Below, one piece after another: positions 32,924 to 40,915 of a stretch of 64,000 nucleotides of DNA (position 1 is its first letter; every line of letters starts with the position of its first letter). A program made the translations under genes and the position numbers. The notes beneath the pieces are model-generated. The model saw only the letters and a list, made by a program, of their open reading frames with translations, searched no databases and had not been told where the DNA came from. This stretch comes from Streptomyces sp. Q6 (GTDB taxonomy: Bacteria; Actinomycetota; Actinomycetes; Streptomycetales; Streptomycetaceae), in contig NZ_CP146022.1 of the NCBI RefSeq assembly GCF_036967205.1, positions 310,001 to 374,000 of the forward strand. Direction: 5' to 3'.

Positions 32924-34176
32924 TGGTCTTCCTGTGGTTCGGGCGGGGTGGGGGCGGCGGGCGGCGCCTCGGTGAGCACCCGCAGCCGGGCGTCGGCGCG
33001 CTGCGGCGCGTAGAGGACGTCGACGACCATGGCGGCGGCGCCGATCAGACCCGCGTGTTCGCCGAGCCGGGAGGTGACGACGTCCAGGTGTGCGGTGGTG
33101 CGCGGCATCGCCCGCTGGTACAGCAGTTCACGGACGCCGGTCATGAAGGGGATCCCGGCGAGGTCGCCGGCGAGCATGAGCACGCCGGGGTTGAGCAGCG
33201 TGACGACGGTGACGAGGACTTCGCCGACGCGGCGGCCCGCGTCCCTGGCGAGCCGGACCGCGTCGGGGTGTCCCTGGTCCAGCAGGGTCTTGACGTCGGG
33301 TGCCGAGGTGACGTCGAGGCCGAGCGCGGCGAGTTCCGCGGCGAGCGCGCGCCCGCTGGCCACGGCCGCGAGGCAGCCGTAGGAGCCGCACATGCAGAGC
33401 GCGTCGGGCCGGTCGTGCAGCCGGATGTGCCCGATGTCGCCGGCGCCGCCGTCGATGCCGCGGAAGCTCTCGCCGTTGACGACGACTCCGGCGCCGATGC
33501 CGGTGGAGGCCTTCACCAGGACGAACGCCGAGCAGTCGGGGTGGCCCGCCTGCTGTTCGGCGAGGGCCATCAGGTTGGCGTCGTTGTCCACGAAGACCGG
33601 GACGGCGTCGCTGTTCGCGTCCCGCATGCAGGCGCCCACGTGCTCGGCGTACGCCTCCTGCATCCGCAGGCGGACCGGGAACCGGTCCCAGCCGGGCATG
33701 ATCGGCGGCTGGACGATCATGCCGGTCTCCCAGTCGACCGGTCCCGGCACGGACAGTCCGATGCCGCAGACCCGGGACGCCGCGATGCCCGCGGCGGCGA
33801 GCAGGTCGGGGAAGCGGCGTGCCAGTTCGTCGAGGACCCGGTCGGGTCCGTCGCCGATGTCCAGGTCACCGGTGTGTTCGGCCAGGACGGTGCCGGCGAG
33901 GTCGAGGACGGCGACGCGGGCGTACCGGGTCTCCAGGTCGACGGCGATCACCGCGGCGTGGCCGGGGTCGAAGACGATCCGGTGCGAGGGGCGGCCGCCG
34001 GTCGACGTGCCGGTGTCCTGACGCAGCCAGCCGGCCCGGTTGAGCTCGTCGAGGCGGTGGCCGACGGTCGAGCGGGACATGCCGGTGGCGCGCTGGAGGT
34101 CGGCCCGGGTGTTGGCCCGGCCGCTGCGGATCAGCTGCAACAGCCCTCCCGCGCTGGCCGGGCTCGGCGTGGTCAT
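32920..34176 (-). CDS. ROK-family transcriptional regulator/sugar kinase-like
   Basis: 418 aa. ATG 34176 with AGGGGG upstream. N-terminal winged helix (RANTRADLQRATGMSRSTVG) followed by a ROK domain: phosphate-binding VIAVDLETRYARVAV, GIGLSVPGPVDWETG, VDNDANLMALAE with the catalytic-type Asp, and the zinc site CMCGSYGCL (C-x-C-G-x-x-G-C). With the DNA-binding head it is a sugar-responsive repressor (NagC/XylR class). Encoded between the ABC permeases and the oxidoreductase, it most likely controls this divergon. Confidence 0.85.
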   Translation of the reverse strand: MTTPSPASAGGLLQLIRSGRANTRADLQRATGMSRSTVGHRLDELNRAGWLRQDTGTSTGGRPSHRIVFDPGHAAVIAVDLETRYARVAVLDLAGTVLAEHTGDLDIGDGPDRVLDELARRFPDLLAAAGIAASRVCGIGLSVPGPVDWETGMIVQPPIMPGWDRFPVRLRMQEAYAEHVGACMRDANSDAVPVFVDNDANLMALAEQQAGHPDCSAFVLVKASTGIGAGVVVNGESFRGIDGGAGDIGHIRLHDRPDALCMCGSYGCLAAVASGRALAAELAALGLDVTSAPDVKTLLDQGHPDAVRLARDAGRRVGEVLVTVVTLLNPGVLMLAGDLAGIPFMTGVRELLYQRAMPRTTAHLDVVTSRLGEHAGLIGAAAMVVDVLYAPQRADARLRVLTEAPPAAPTPPEPQEDQ

Positions 34177-34226
34177 CGCGTCTTTCCCCCTGATCAACTG
34201 GTCGCCCTGTGGCTGTTCGGTGTCGT

Positions 34227-35111
34227 TCAGCTCTTGTCGGCGCCGGCGGTGAGCCCCTCGGTGAGCAGGCGTTCGGCGGCGAAGAACAGGATTACCACGG
34301 GAATCGTGAGCACCACGGATCCCGCCATGAGGACGGTCTTGGACACTTCGATGCCGTTGGCCAGTTGGGCGAGGCCCAGCGAGACCGTCCACTTGCCGGG
34401 ATCGGCGGCCAGGAACAGCAGCGCGAACAGGAACTCGTTCCAGGCGATCATCAGGACGTACAGGCCGGTCGCCATCAGGGAGGGCAGGGCCAGCGGCAGG
34501 ATCACCTTGCGTACGGTCTGCAATCGGCTGCAACCGTCGAGGGCGGCCGCCTCCTCGATCGAGTACGGGATCGTGACGAGGTAGTTCTTCAGCATGTAGA
34601 TCGCCACGGGGACCGTCTGGGCGACGTAGACGATCGCCAGGCCGATCAGGCTGGAGGACAGCCCCATCTTCGCGAACATCACGAAGAGCGGTACGGCGAG
34701 CAATGTCGACGGGAACAGGTAGACCGCGAGGAACAGGGCGCTGATCTGTCGGCTGCCGAAGAACTTCAGGCGGCTGATCGCGTAGGCGCCGGGCACGGCG
34801 GCGAGCAGGGTCAGGGCGACGGTGCCGAGCGACACCAGGGCGGAGTTGCGCAGGAGTTGGAGGAAGCCCTGCCCGCCGTCGTCGGTGGAGCGCAGCACCT
34901 CGGTGTACGTGGCGAACGTGAACTGCTTGGCCGACACCCACAGGGAGCCGGGGTCGAGCAGCAGCGAGTCGATGGGCTTCACCGACAGGAGCAGCATGTA
35001 GTAGAAGGGCACGCAGGTGATCAGGACGAGGAACGCGATGACCACCCAGCGTGCGACGCCGAAGAACCTCTCCTCGAACTGGGCGCGTGTCATGGCCGCC
35101 TTACGGGTCAC
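34227..35111 (-). CDS. sugar ABC transporter permease (MalG type)
   Basis: 294 aa, six membrane helices. GTG 35111 overlaps the upstream permease stop (GTGA) and follows GAGGAG. The ATPase-contact loop is EEAAALDGCSRLQTVRKVIL. It partners the permease at 35108-36133 to move a carbohydrate delivered by the binding protein. No ATPase gene is in the cluster; in Streptomyces this class of importer uses the shared ATPase MsiK, encoded elsewhere. Confidence 0.9.
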   Translation of the reverse strand: MTRKAAMTRAQFEERFFGVARWVVIAFLVLITCVPFYYMLLLSVKPIDSLLLDPGSLWVSAKQFTFATYTEVLRSTDDGGQGFLQLLRNSALVSLGTVALTLLAAVPGAYAISRLKFFGSRQISALFLAVYLFPSTLLAVPLFVMFAKMGLSSSLIGLAIVYVAQTVPVAIYMLKNYLVTIPYSIEEAAALDGCSRLQTVRKVILPLALPSLMATGLYVLMIAWNEFLFALLFLAADPGKWTVSLGLAQLANGIEVSKTVLMAGSVVLTIPVVILFFAAERLLTEGLTAGADKS

Positions 35112-36133
35112 GACTCCTCCTGCATCTTGTTGCCGAAGAACTTGAAGTACAGGCCCAGCAGGACCATCAGGGCGACGGCCAGGACGAGGGCCTGGGCGGC
35201 CGCGGCGCCGACGTCGTAGCGCGAGGTGAGGAAGTCGTAGACGCGCACGGCGGCCACGTCGGTGCCGGCGCCGCCGCCGGTGAGCAGGTAGACGTCGTCG
35301 AACTTGTTGAACGTCATGATGAAGCGCAGGACGCACAGCAGGGCGATGACCGGCATCAGCTGCGGCAGCAGGATGTGCCGGAAGCGCTGGGTGGGGGTGG
35401 CGCCGTCGACCTTCGCGGCCTCTTCGAGACCGTCCGGCACCGCTTGCAGGCGGGCCAGGATGAAGAGGAAGGCGAAGGGGAAGTAGCGCCAGCACTCGAA
35501 GGCGATCACGGTGAGCAGTGCCAGGGGTATGTCGACGTGCAGGCCCAGCAGGTGGATCTCGTACTCGCGCGTCGACAGGAAGGCGATGGGGTCGTCCCAG
35601 CCGAGGAAGCGCCGGCCCCAGTCGTTGACGATGCCGTACTGAGGGCTGAGCGCGGTCTCCCACACGAACGCGACGGCCACGACGGGCGCGACGTACGGCA
35701 GGAGCATCGCGGCGCGCAGCAGGCCGCGGCCGCGGAAGGGCTGGCGCAGGGCGAGCGCGGCGATCAAGCCGAGGGCGACGGAGCCGAAGGTGGCGCCGAT
35801 CGTGTAGAGCAGCGTGGTGCCGAGGCTGGACCAGAATCCGGCGGAGTCGAAGACCTGCTCGAAGTTGGCCAGGCTCCAGTGGCCGAACAGGCCCATGCCC
35901 TGGATGTCGACGAGCTTGGCGTGCTGGAAGGCGAGCAGGACCGTCCACAGGATCGGCAGCACCACGACGACGAGGACGACGACGAAGGTGGGGCTGACGA
36001 AGGCGAGGCCCGCGCGTCCCTCGCGGCGGCTCGCGGTGAGGGGACGGCGTTCGCGGCGGGCGCCGCGGGCGGGTGCCGGCGGCGTGTCCGGGGCGCCGGG
36101 GCGCTGGTCCGCGCTGGTGGTGGGGGTTGTCAT
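35108..36133 (-). CDS. sugar ABC transporter permease (MalF type)
   Basis: 341 aa. ATG 36133. A basic, Pro-rich cytosolic N-terminus of about 45 residues precedes six or more membrane helices; the EAA loop is LEEAAKVDGATPTQRFRHIL. It lies 40 bp after the binding-protein gene and overlaps the MalG-type permease by 4 nt. Confidence 0.9.
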   Translation of the reverse strand: MTTPTTSADQRPGAPDTPPAPARGARRERRPLTASRREGRAGLAFVSPTFVVVLVVVVLPILWTVLLAFQHAKLVDIQGMGLFGHWSLANFEQVFDSAGFWSSLGTTLLYTIGATFGSVALGLIAALALRQPFRGRGLLRAAMLLPYVAPVVAVAFVWETALSPQYGIVNDWGRRFLGWDDPIAFLSTREYEIHLLGLHVDIPLALLTVIAFECWRYFPFAFLFILARLQAVPDGLEEAAKVDGATPTQRFRHILLPQLMPVIALLCVLRFIMTFNKFDDVYLLTGGGAGTDVAAVRVYDFLTSRYDVGAAAAQALVLAVALMVLLGLYFKFFGNKMQEES

Positions 36134-36173
36134 GAGGCGGCTTTCGTGAGTACGACGGTGTACGACGGGCCTG

Positions 36174-37577
36174 CTACTGCAGGGACTTCTTCAGGGCGGC
36201 GACCTCTTCCTGCGCCTCGCGGGCGGCTTCGGAGGGGGAGGTCTGGCCGCTGGTCATGGCGCCGATGGCCTTGGGGACGGGCAGTTCGCCGTTGGTGGCG
36301 CCGACGAGTGCGCCCTCGCCCTGCTGGATGCCCCAGCGGCGGATGTCGCCGACGCCGTGGGCCAGTTGGTCGAGGAGCGCCGACGGGTAGACCTCGTCGA
36401 GCGGCTTGCGGTCGTCGACGCCGAGCTTGCTGTGGCGCCAGGCGGCCACGTACTTGTCGGGGTCCTGGGCGGTGCCCTGGCGGACCGGGATCTTGCCTTC
36501 GGGTGCCATGCCGAACCAGGACTCGTAGCCGCTGCCCATCATGTACTCGATGAACGCGCGGGATGCGGCCGTCTCGGCGGTCTTGGTGGTCACCCAGGAG
36601 GTGACCTCGCCGAACTGGGCGGCCCGGTCGGACTCCGCGCCCTTGAGTGCGGTGACGATCCCGGTGTGGTCGGAGAGGAACCGCCGGTCGCCGCCGCACT
36701 GCTTGCAGCTGGGCAGCGCGTCCTTGCGCAGGCCCGCCAGCTCGTCGAGGAGGAACGAGGACCAGATCATCATCGAGGACCGGCCCGCGAAGTAGGTGGC
36801 GCGGGTCGAGTCGACGGTCTGCGTGCCGGGCGCCCCGTAGGTGCGGGCGAGTTTGTCGTACGTGTCGAAGGCGGTGGCGCAGCGCGGTGAGTCGAGGGCG
36901 ACGTCGTGCCGGGCGTTCACCATCTGGCAGTCGTTGGCCAGGGCGAGGCTCTCGAAGCTCTGCGAGGTGAACACGTCGGAGGGGTCCGTCGCGGCCGACA
37001 TGCCGTCGTGGCCCCGGGTGGTGAGCTTCTTCGCCGCCTTCAGGAGCTTGCCGTAGGTGTCCGGGGTCGACAGGCCCGCCTTGGCGAACTCGTCCTTGCG
37101 GTAGACAAGGAGCTGGAGCCAGGCGTCGGAGGGGACGCCGAGGTTCACCCCGTGATCGGTGGTCAGGTCCAGGGCGTTCTTCTCGAACGTCCCGGTCCCC
37201 AACTCATCGACGATCTGCCGGGGTATGTCCGTGTTGAGCAGGCCGCTGGTGTACATCTGCCAGGTCTGGCCGAGCGGGGCGGCTCCGATGACGTCCGGGA
37301 GATGTCCCGACGCGGCCGCGGACATGATGAGTTGGGGCATCTGTCCCTCGTCGACGCCGACGAGGTGGACCTTGATGCCCGTCTTCCGCTCGAAGCCGTC
37401 GACGATCTTCTGCGTCGCGGCGACGCGGTCCGGGAGGTTCTCCTGTGACCACACGGTGATCTCGTGGTCCGGTGTGCCCGGCCCGGTGCTGCTCGAGCAC
37501 CCGGTGAGCAGCCCTATGCCCAGAGCTGCCGTGACGCCGGCCGCGGTCGTCTTCGACCAGCGGGTCCTGGTGCGCAT
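36174..37577 (-). CDS. sugar ABC transporter substrate-binding lipoprotein
   Basis: 467 aa. ATG 37577. Lipobox LTGC with lipidated Cys27 after a basic, hydrophobic signal (RTRTRWSKTTAAGVTAALG). The mature part is a two-lobe extracellular solute-binding family 1 protein (EITVWSQENLPDRVAATQKI, DVFTSQSFESLALAN). A Cys pair in CKQCGGDR near residue 290 is unusual for the family and may form a disulfide. First gene of the minus-strand sugar operon. Confidence 0.85.
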   Translation of the reverse strand: MRTRTRWSKTTAAGVTAALGIGLLTGCSSSTGPGTPDHEITVWSQENLPDRVAATQKIVDGFERKTGIKVHLVGVDEGQMPQLIMSAAASGHLPDVIGAAPLGQTWQMYTSGLLNTDIPRQIVDELGTGTFEKNALDLTTDHGVNLGVPSDAWLQLLVYRKDEFAKAGLSTPDTYGKLLKAAKKLTTRGHDGMSAATDPSDVFTSQSFESLALANDCQMVNARHDVALDSPRCATAFDTYDKLARTYGAPGTQTVDSTRATYFAGRSSMMIWSSFLLDELAGLRKDALPSCKQCGGDRRFLSDHTGIVTALKGAESDRAAQFGEVTSWVTTKTAETAASRAFIEYMMGSGYESWFGMAPEGKIPVRQGTAQDPDKYVAAWRHSKLGVDDRKPLDEVYPSALLDQLAHGVGDIRRWGIQQGEGALVGATNGELPVPKAIGAMTSGQTSPSEAAREAQEEVAALKKSLQ

Positions 37578-37638
37578 TACCTGTCCTCATCGCCGACTTA
37601 CGTCTATCCGGTACGCATCTCAGCACTACTTTTGCCTG

Positions 37639-37675
37639 TTGACAAGACATAAGTTGAGGATATTGTCGACTCAAC
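37639..37675. promoter_or_regulatory. candidate ROK operator region of the sugar divergon
   Basis: The 130-bp divergent region contains TTGACAA (37639-37645), GTTGAG (37653-37658), TTGTCGA (37663-37669) and CTCAAC (37670-37675): GTTGAG/CTCAAC is a perfect inverted repeat and TTGACAA/TTGTCGA a near one. It is the only AT-rich patch and lies between both operon starts, so it should hold both promoters and the ROK site. Confidence 0.45.
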
Positions 37676-37707
37676 CAACACCCGCACCACCCATTTCGGA
37701 GTCGTCC

Positions 37708-38754
37708 GTGGAACGCGTCGTTCAATTCACAGGTCCGCGCCAGGTGGAGGTGACCGAGCACGAGAGCACCGAGCTGCCGGCCGGTCATCTGCGCGTCCGC
37801 ACCCGCTACTCGGGCATCTCGGCGGGTACCGAACTCACGGCGTACCGCGGGACGAACCCCTATCTGACGCGTACGTGGGACGCAGAGTCGCGGCTGTTCC
37901 GCGACGGTGAGGCCGGCATCAGCTACCCCGTCGTCGGCTGGGGTTACTCCGAAGTCGGCGAAGTCACCGAGGTCTCACCGGAGTTGGCCGGAACGCCGGG
38001 CCTGCCCGTCGTCGGCGACATGGTCTGGGGCATCTGGGGCCACCGCAGCGAAGGCATCGTCCCGGCCGAGCGCATGATCGGCCACACCCTGCCCGCCGGA
38101 CTCGACCCGCTGGCCGGCGCCTTCGCCCGGGTCGGCGCCATCGCGTACAACGCGATCCTCTGCGCGCACATCAACCTCGGCGAGGACGTAGCGGTGTTCG
38201 GCCAGGGCGTCATCGGTCTCATCGCCACCCGCCTCGCCCAGCTCAGCGGCGCCCGCGTCACCGCCGTCGACGCGATGGACGTACGCCTCGAGACGGCCAA
38301 GCAGTACGGCGCGCACACCACGCTCAACGCCCGCTCCGGCGACGTGGCCGACCGGGTCCGGGAGGCCACCACGGGCCGCGGCGCGGATCTCGCCATCGAG
38401 ATCTCCGGCGCCTACCCCGCGCTGCACGAGGCGGTGCGCTCGGTGGCCGTCGGCGGTCGCGTCGTGGCCTCCGGCTTCTACCAGGGTGACGGCATCGGCC
38501 TGCGCCTGGGCGACGAGTTCCACCACAACCGGGTGGAGATCGTCTGCTCCCAGATCGGCGGCGTACCCGCCGCGCTGTCCGGCCGCTGGTCGGTCGAGCG
38601 CCTCCAGCAGACCTTCCTGCGCCTGGTCGCCGAGGGCCAGATCGACGTCACGGGCCTGGTCAGCCATGTCATCCCGGTGGCCGACGCCGCCGACGCCTAC
38701 GTGCTGCTCGACGAGCGCCCCGCCGACGCCCTCCAGGTCGTCCTGGAATTCTGA
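37708..38754 (+). CDS. MDR-family alcohol/polyol dehydrogenase
   Basis: 348 aa. GTG 37708 with GGAG upstream. Medium-chain dehydrogenase fold: N-terminal catalytic-type domain (VRTRYSGISAGTELTAYRG) and Rossmann segment EDVAVFGQGVIGLIATRLAQ. The usual Cys and structural-zinc Cys cluster are missing, so it may be zinc-independent. Probably oxidises a sugar alcohol or sugar carbon in the pathway. First gene of the plus-strand operon; 14 bp to the isomerase gene. Confidence 0.8.
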   Translation: MERVVQFTGPRQVEVTEHESTELPAGHLRVRTRYSGISAGTELTAYRGTNPYLTRTWDAESRLFRDGEAGISYPVVGWGYSEVGEVTEVSPELAGTPGLPVVGDMVWGIWGHRSEGIVPAERMIGHTLPAGLDPLAGAFARVGAIAYNAILCAHINLGEDVAVFGQGVIGLIATRLAQLSGARVTAVDAMDVRLETAKQYGAHTTLNARSGDVADRVREATTGRGADLAIEISGAYPALHEAVRSVAVGGRVVASGFYQGDGIGLRLGDEFHHNRVEIVCSQIGGVPAALSGRWSVERLQQTFLRLVAEGQIDVTGLVSHVIPVADAADAYVLLDERPADALQVVLEF

Positions 38755-38768
38755 GAGGTACCGACACC

Positions 38769-39569
38769 ATGCTGAAGATCGCTGCCCAGGAACAGCTGCT
38801 GCCGGGCGAGACCCTCCAGGAGAAGTGGGACTTCGCGCAGTCCGCCGGATACGCGGCCATCGAGCTGCGGGCCAAGGGCGACCTCCACTTCGCCTCCCGG
38901 CTCCCGGAGTTGCGGCAGGCCCGCAAGGACGGCGTCGTCATGCCGACCGTCTGCGTCGAGATGCTGCACTTCTTCGGCGCCTTCGACGACACCCTGCGCC
39001 GCGACGCCATCGAGCAGATGAAGTCGCAGCTCAGCGTCATCGCCGAACTCGGTGGACGCGGCGCCCAGACCCCGGCCTCGTACGGGATGTTCTCGCGCAG
39101 GCTGCCCCCGTTCGAGCCGCCGCGCTCCGAGGAGCAGGATCGCGAGGTCCTGCTCTCCGGACTCACGGAGCTCGGTGAGCACGCCGCCCGCGAGGGCGTC
39201 ACGCTCTACCTGGAGCCGCTCAACCGGTACGAGGACCACATGGTCAACCGCCTGGAGCAGGCGGCCGATCTGCTGAAGGAGGTCGGTCTCGACTCCGTCA
39301 AGATCGGCATCGACAGCTACCACATGAACATCGAGGAGACCGACCCGGCCGCCGCCGTCGTCGCCCACGCCGCCTACATCGGCCACGCCCAGGTGTCGGA
39401 CTCCAACCGGTTCCAGCCGGGCGCGGGCCACCTCGACTGGCCGGCCTGGCTCGGCGCCCTGCACACCATCGGCTACGACGGGTACCTCGCGGCCGAGTGC
39501 CGGCTGACCGGCGACCCGATCGAGGCGGTCCGCTCCGTACCGGCGTTCCTCAAGGGGTCCGGCGCGTGA
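38769..39569 (+). CDS. sugar phosphate isomerase/epimerase-like TIM barrel
   Basis: 266 aa. ATG 38769 with GAGAGGT upstream. AP-endonuclease-2 type TIM barrel: LYLEPLNRYEDHMVN carries the metal-binding Glu, KIGIDSYHMNIEE the Asp-His pair, GHAQVSDSNRFQPGAGHLDW the His/Asp set, and AAECRL the last Glu. Family members isomerise or epimerise keto-sugars and inosose derivatives. Its stop overlaps the following GTG by 4 nt. Confidence 0.85.
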   Translation: MLKIAAQEQLLPGETLQEKWDFAQSAGYAAIELRAKGDLHFASRLPELRQARKDGVVMPTVCVEMLHFFGAFDDTLRRDAIEQMKSQLSVIAELGGRGAQTPASYGMFSRRLPPFEPPRSEEQDREVLLSGLTELGEHAAREGVTLYLEPLNRYEDHMVNRLEQAADLLKEVGLDSVKIGIDSYHMNIEETDPAAAVVAHAAYIGHAQVSDSNRFQPGAGHLDWPAWLGALHTIGYDGYLAAECRLTGDPIEAVRSVPAFLKGSGA

Positions 39570-40915
39570 CGGCACTGCTCGAACACCCCGCCCGCACCGC
39601 CGCCGCGGACCTGACCCTGCGGCGCGGTGCGGCGCGCGTTCTCCTCGACAACTGGACGGGCACCAGCACCGTGCCCTCGCGCACGCTGTACCCGCACCAG
39701 TGGAGCTGGGACTCCGCGTTCATCGCGATCGGCCTGCGGCACCTGTCCGCACGCCGTGCCCAGCGGGAGCTGGAGTCGCTGTTCGCCGCCCAGTGGGGCG
39801 ACGGGCGCGTCCCGCACATCGTCTTCAACTCCTCGGTGCCCGACGGCGCCTACTTCCCGAGCCCCGACTTCTGGCGGACGTCGACGGCGGGCCGCGAGGC
39901 CGGAGCGCCCCGGGCGCGCGAGACGTCCGGGATCGTCCAGCCGCCGGTGCACGCGCTCGCCGCCTGGCTCACCCACCGGGCGAACCCTCGCGAGTCACGG
40001 CGTCGCGGCTTCCTGCCGCGGCTCTACCCGAAACTCGTGGCCTGGCACGACTATCTGCTGACCGCCCGCGACCTGGGCGGCGGCGGTCTCACGGCGGTCG
40101 TCCACCCGTGGGAGCCCGGCATGGACAACAGCCCGTGCTGGGACGCCTCGCTGGCCCGCGTCACCCCGGCCGACCCGGCCGGATTCCGGCGTGCCGACCT
40201 CGACCACGGGCACCCCGCCGACCGCCCCACCGACCTCGACTACGGCCGGTACGTGCGGCTGGCCGTCGACTACCGCGACGCGGGCTACGACGACCGGGCG
40301 GCGCGGCATCCCTTCGCGCTCGAAGACCCGTGCGTCAACGCCCTGCTGGCCGCGGGCGAGCGGGCACTCGCCGAGATCGCCGCGTACCTGGGCGAGGACG
40401 CGACGGTGCACGCCGCACGGGCCGACCGGATCACCGAGGCCCTCGTGGCACGGCTGTGGGACGACGAGGCGGGTGTGTTCCTGGCCCGCGACCTGGTCGG
40501 CGACACGCTCGTCGGCGAGCGCAGCGTGGCCGGACTCGTACCGCTGCTCGTCCCCGGCCTGCCCGACGCGATCGTGGACCGGCTCGTCGCGACGCTCGAC
40601 AGCCCCGCCTTCCGGACCGACCGCACGGCGCTGGTGCCCAGTTACGACCTGACGGGACCGGCCTTCGACCGCACGCGGTACTGGCGCGGCCCGGCCTGGT
40701 TCAACACCGCCTGGCTGATCGAGCGCGGACTGCGCGCCCACGGCCGGCACCGCCACGCCAACCGGATCCGTACGGCGATCCTGGAGACGGCCGGAGCCTC
40801 CGGGTTCGCCGAGTACGTCGACCCGACGACGGGTGAGGGGCGTGGCGCCCGCGCGTTCTCCTGGACGGCCGCGCTCACCCTCGATCTGCTCTCCTCCGGG
40901 GAGGACCACCGATGA
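39566..40915 (+). CDS. GH63-like glucosidase ((alpha/alpha)6 barrel)
   Basis: 449 aa. GTG 39566 overlaps the isomerase stop. The pattern YPHQWSWDSAFIAIGL, HPWEPGMDNSPCWD and YWRGPAWFNTAWLIERGL is that of the GH63/mannosylglycerate-hydrolase-type (alpha/alpha)6 barrels; the Asp in WEPGMDNSP and an acidic residue near the end (TGEGRGARAFSWT) are the likely catalytic pair. No signal peptide, so it acts on an imported glycoside such as a glucosyl- or mannosyl-glycerate-like compound. Specificity inferred from family only. Confidence 0.75.
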   Translation: MTALLEHPARTAAADLTLRRGAARVLLDNWTGTSTVPSRTLYPHQWSWDSAFIAIGLRHLSARRAQRELESLFAAQWGDGRVPHIVFNSSVPDGAYFPSPDFWRTSTAGREAGAPRARETSGIVQPPVHALAAWLTHRANPRESRRRGFLPRLYPKLVAWHDYLLTARDLGGGGLTAVVHPWEPGMDNSPCWDASLARVTPADPAGFRRADLDHGHPADRPTDLDYGRYVRLAVDYRDAGYDDRAARHPFALEDPCVNALLAAGERALAEIAAYLGEDATVHAARADRITEALVARLWDDEAGVFLARDLVGDTLVGERSVAGLVPLLVPGLPDAIVDRLVATLDSPAFRTDRTALVPSYDLTGPAFDRTRYWRGPAWFNTAWLIERGLRAHGRHRHANRIRTAILETAGASGFAEYVDPTTGEGRGARAFSWTAALTLDLLSSGEDHR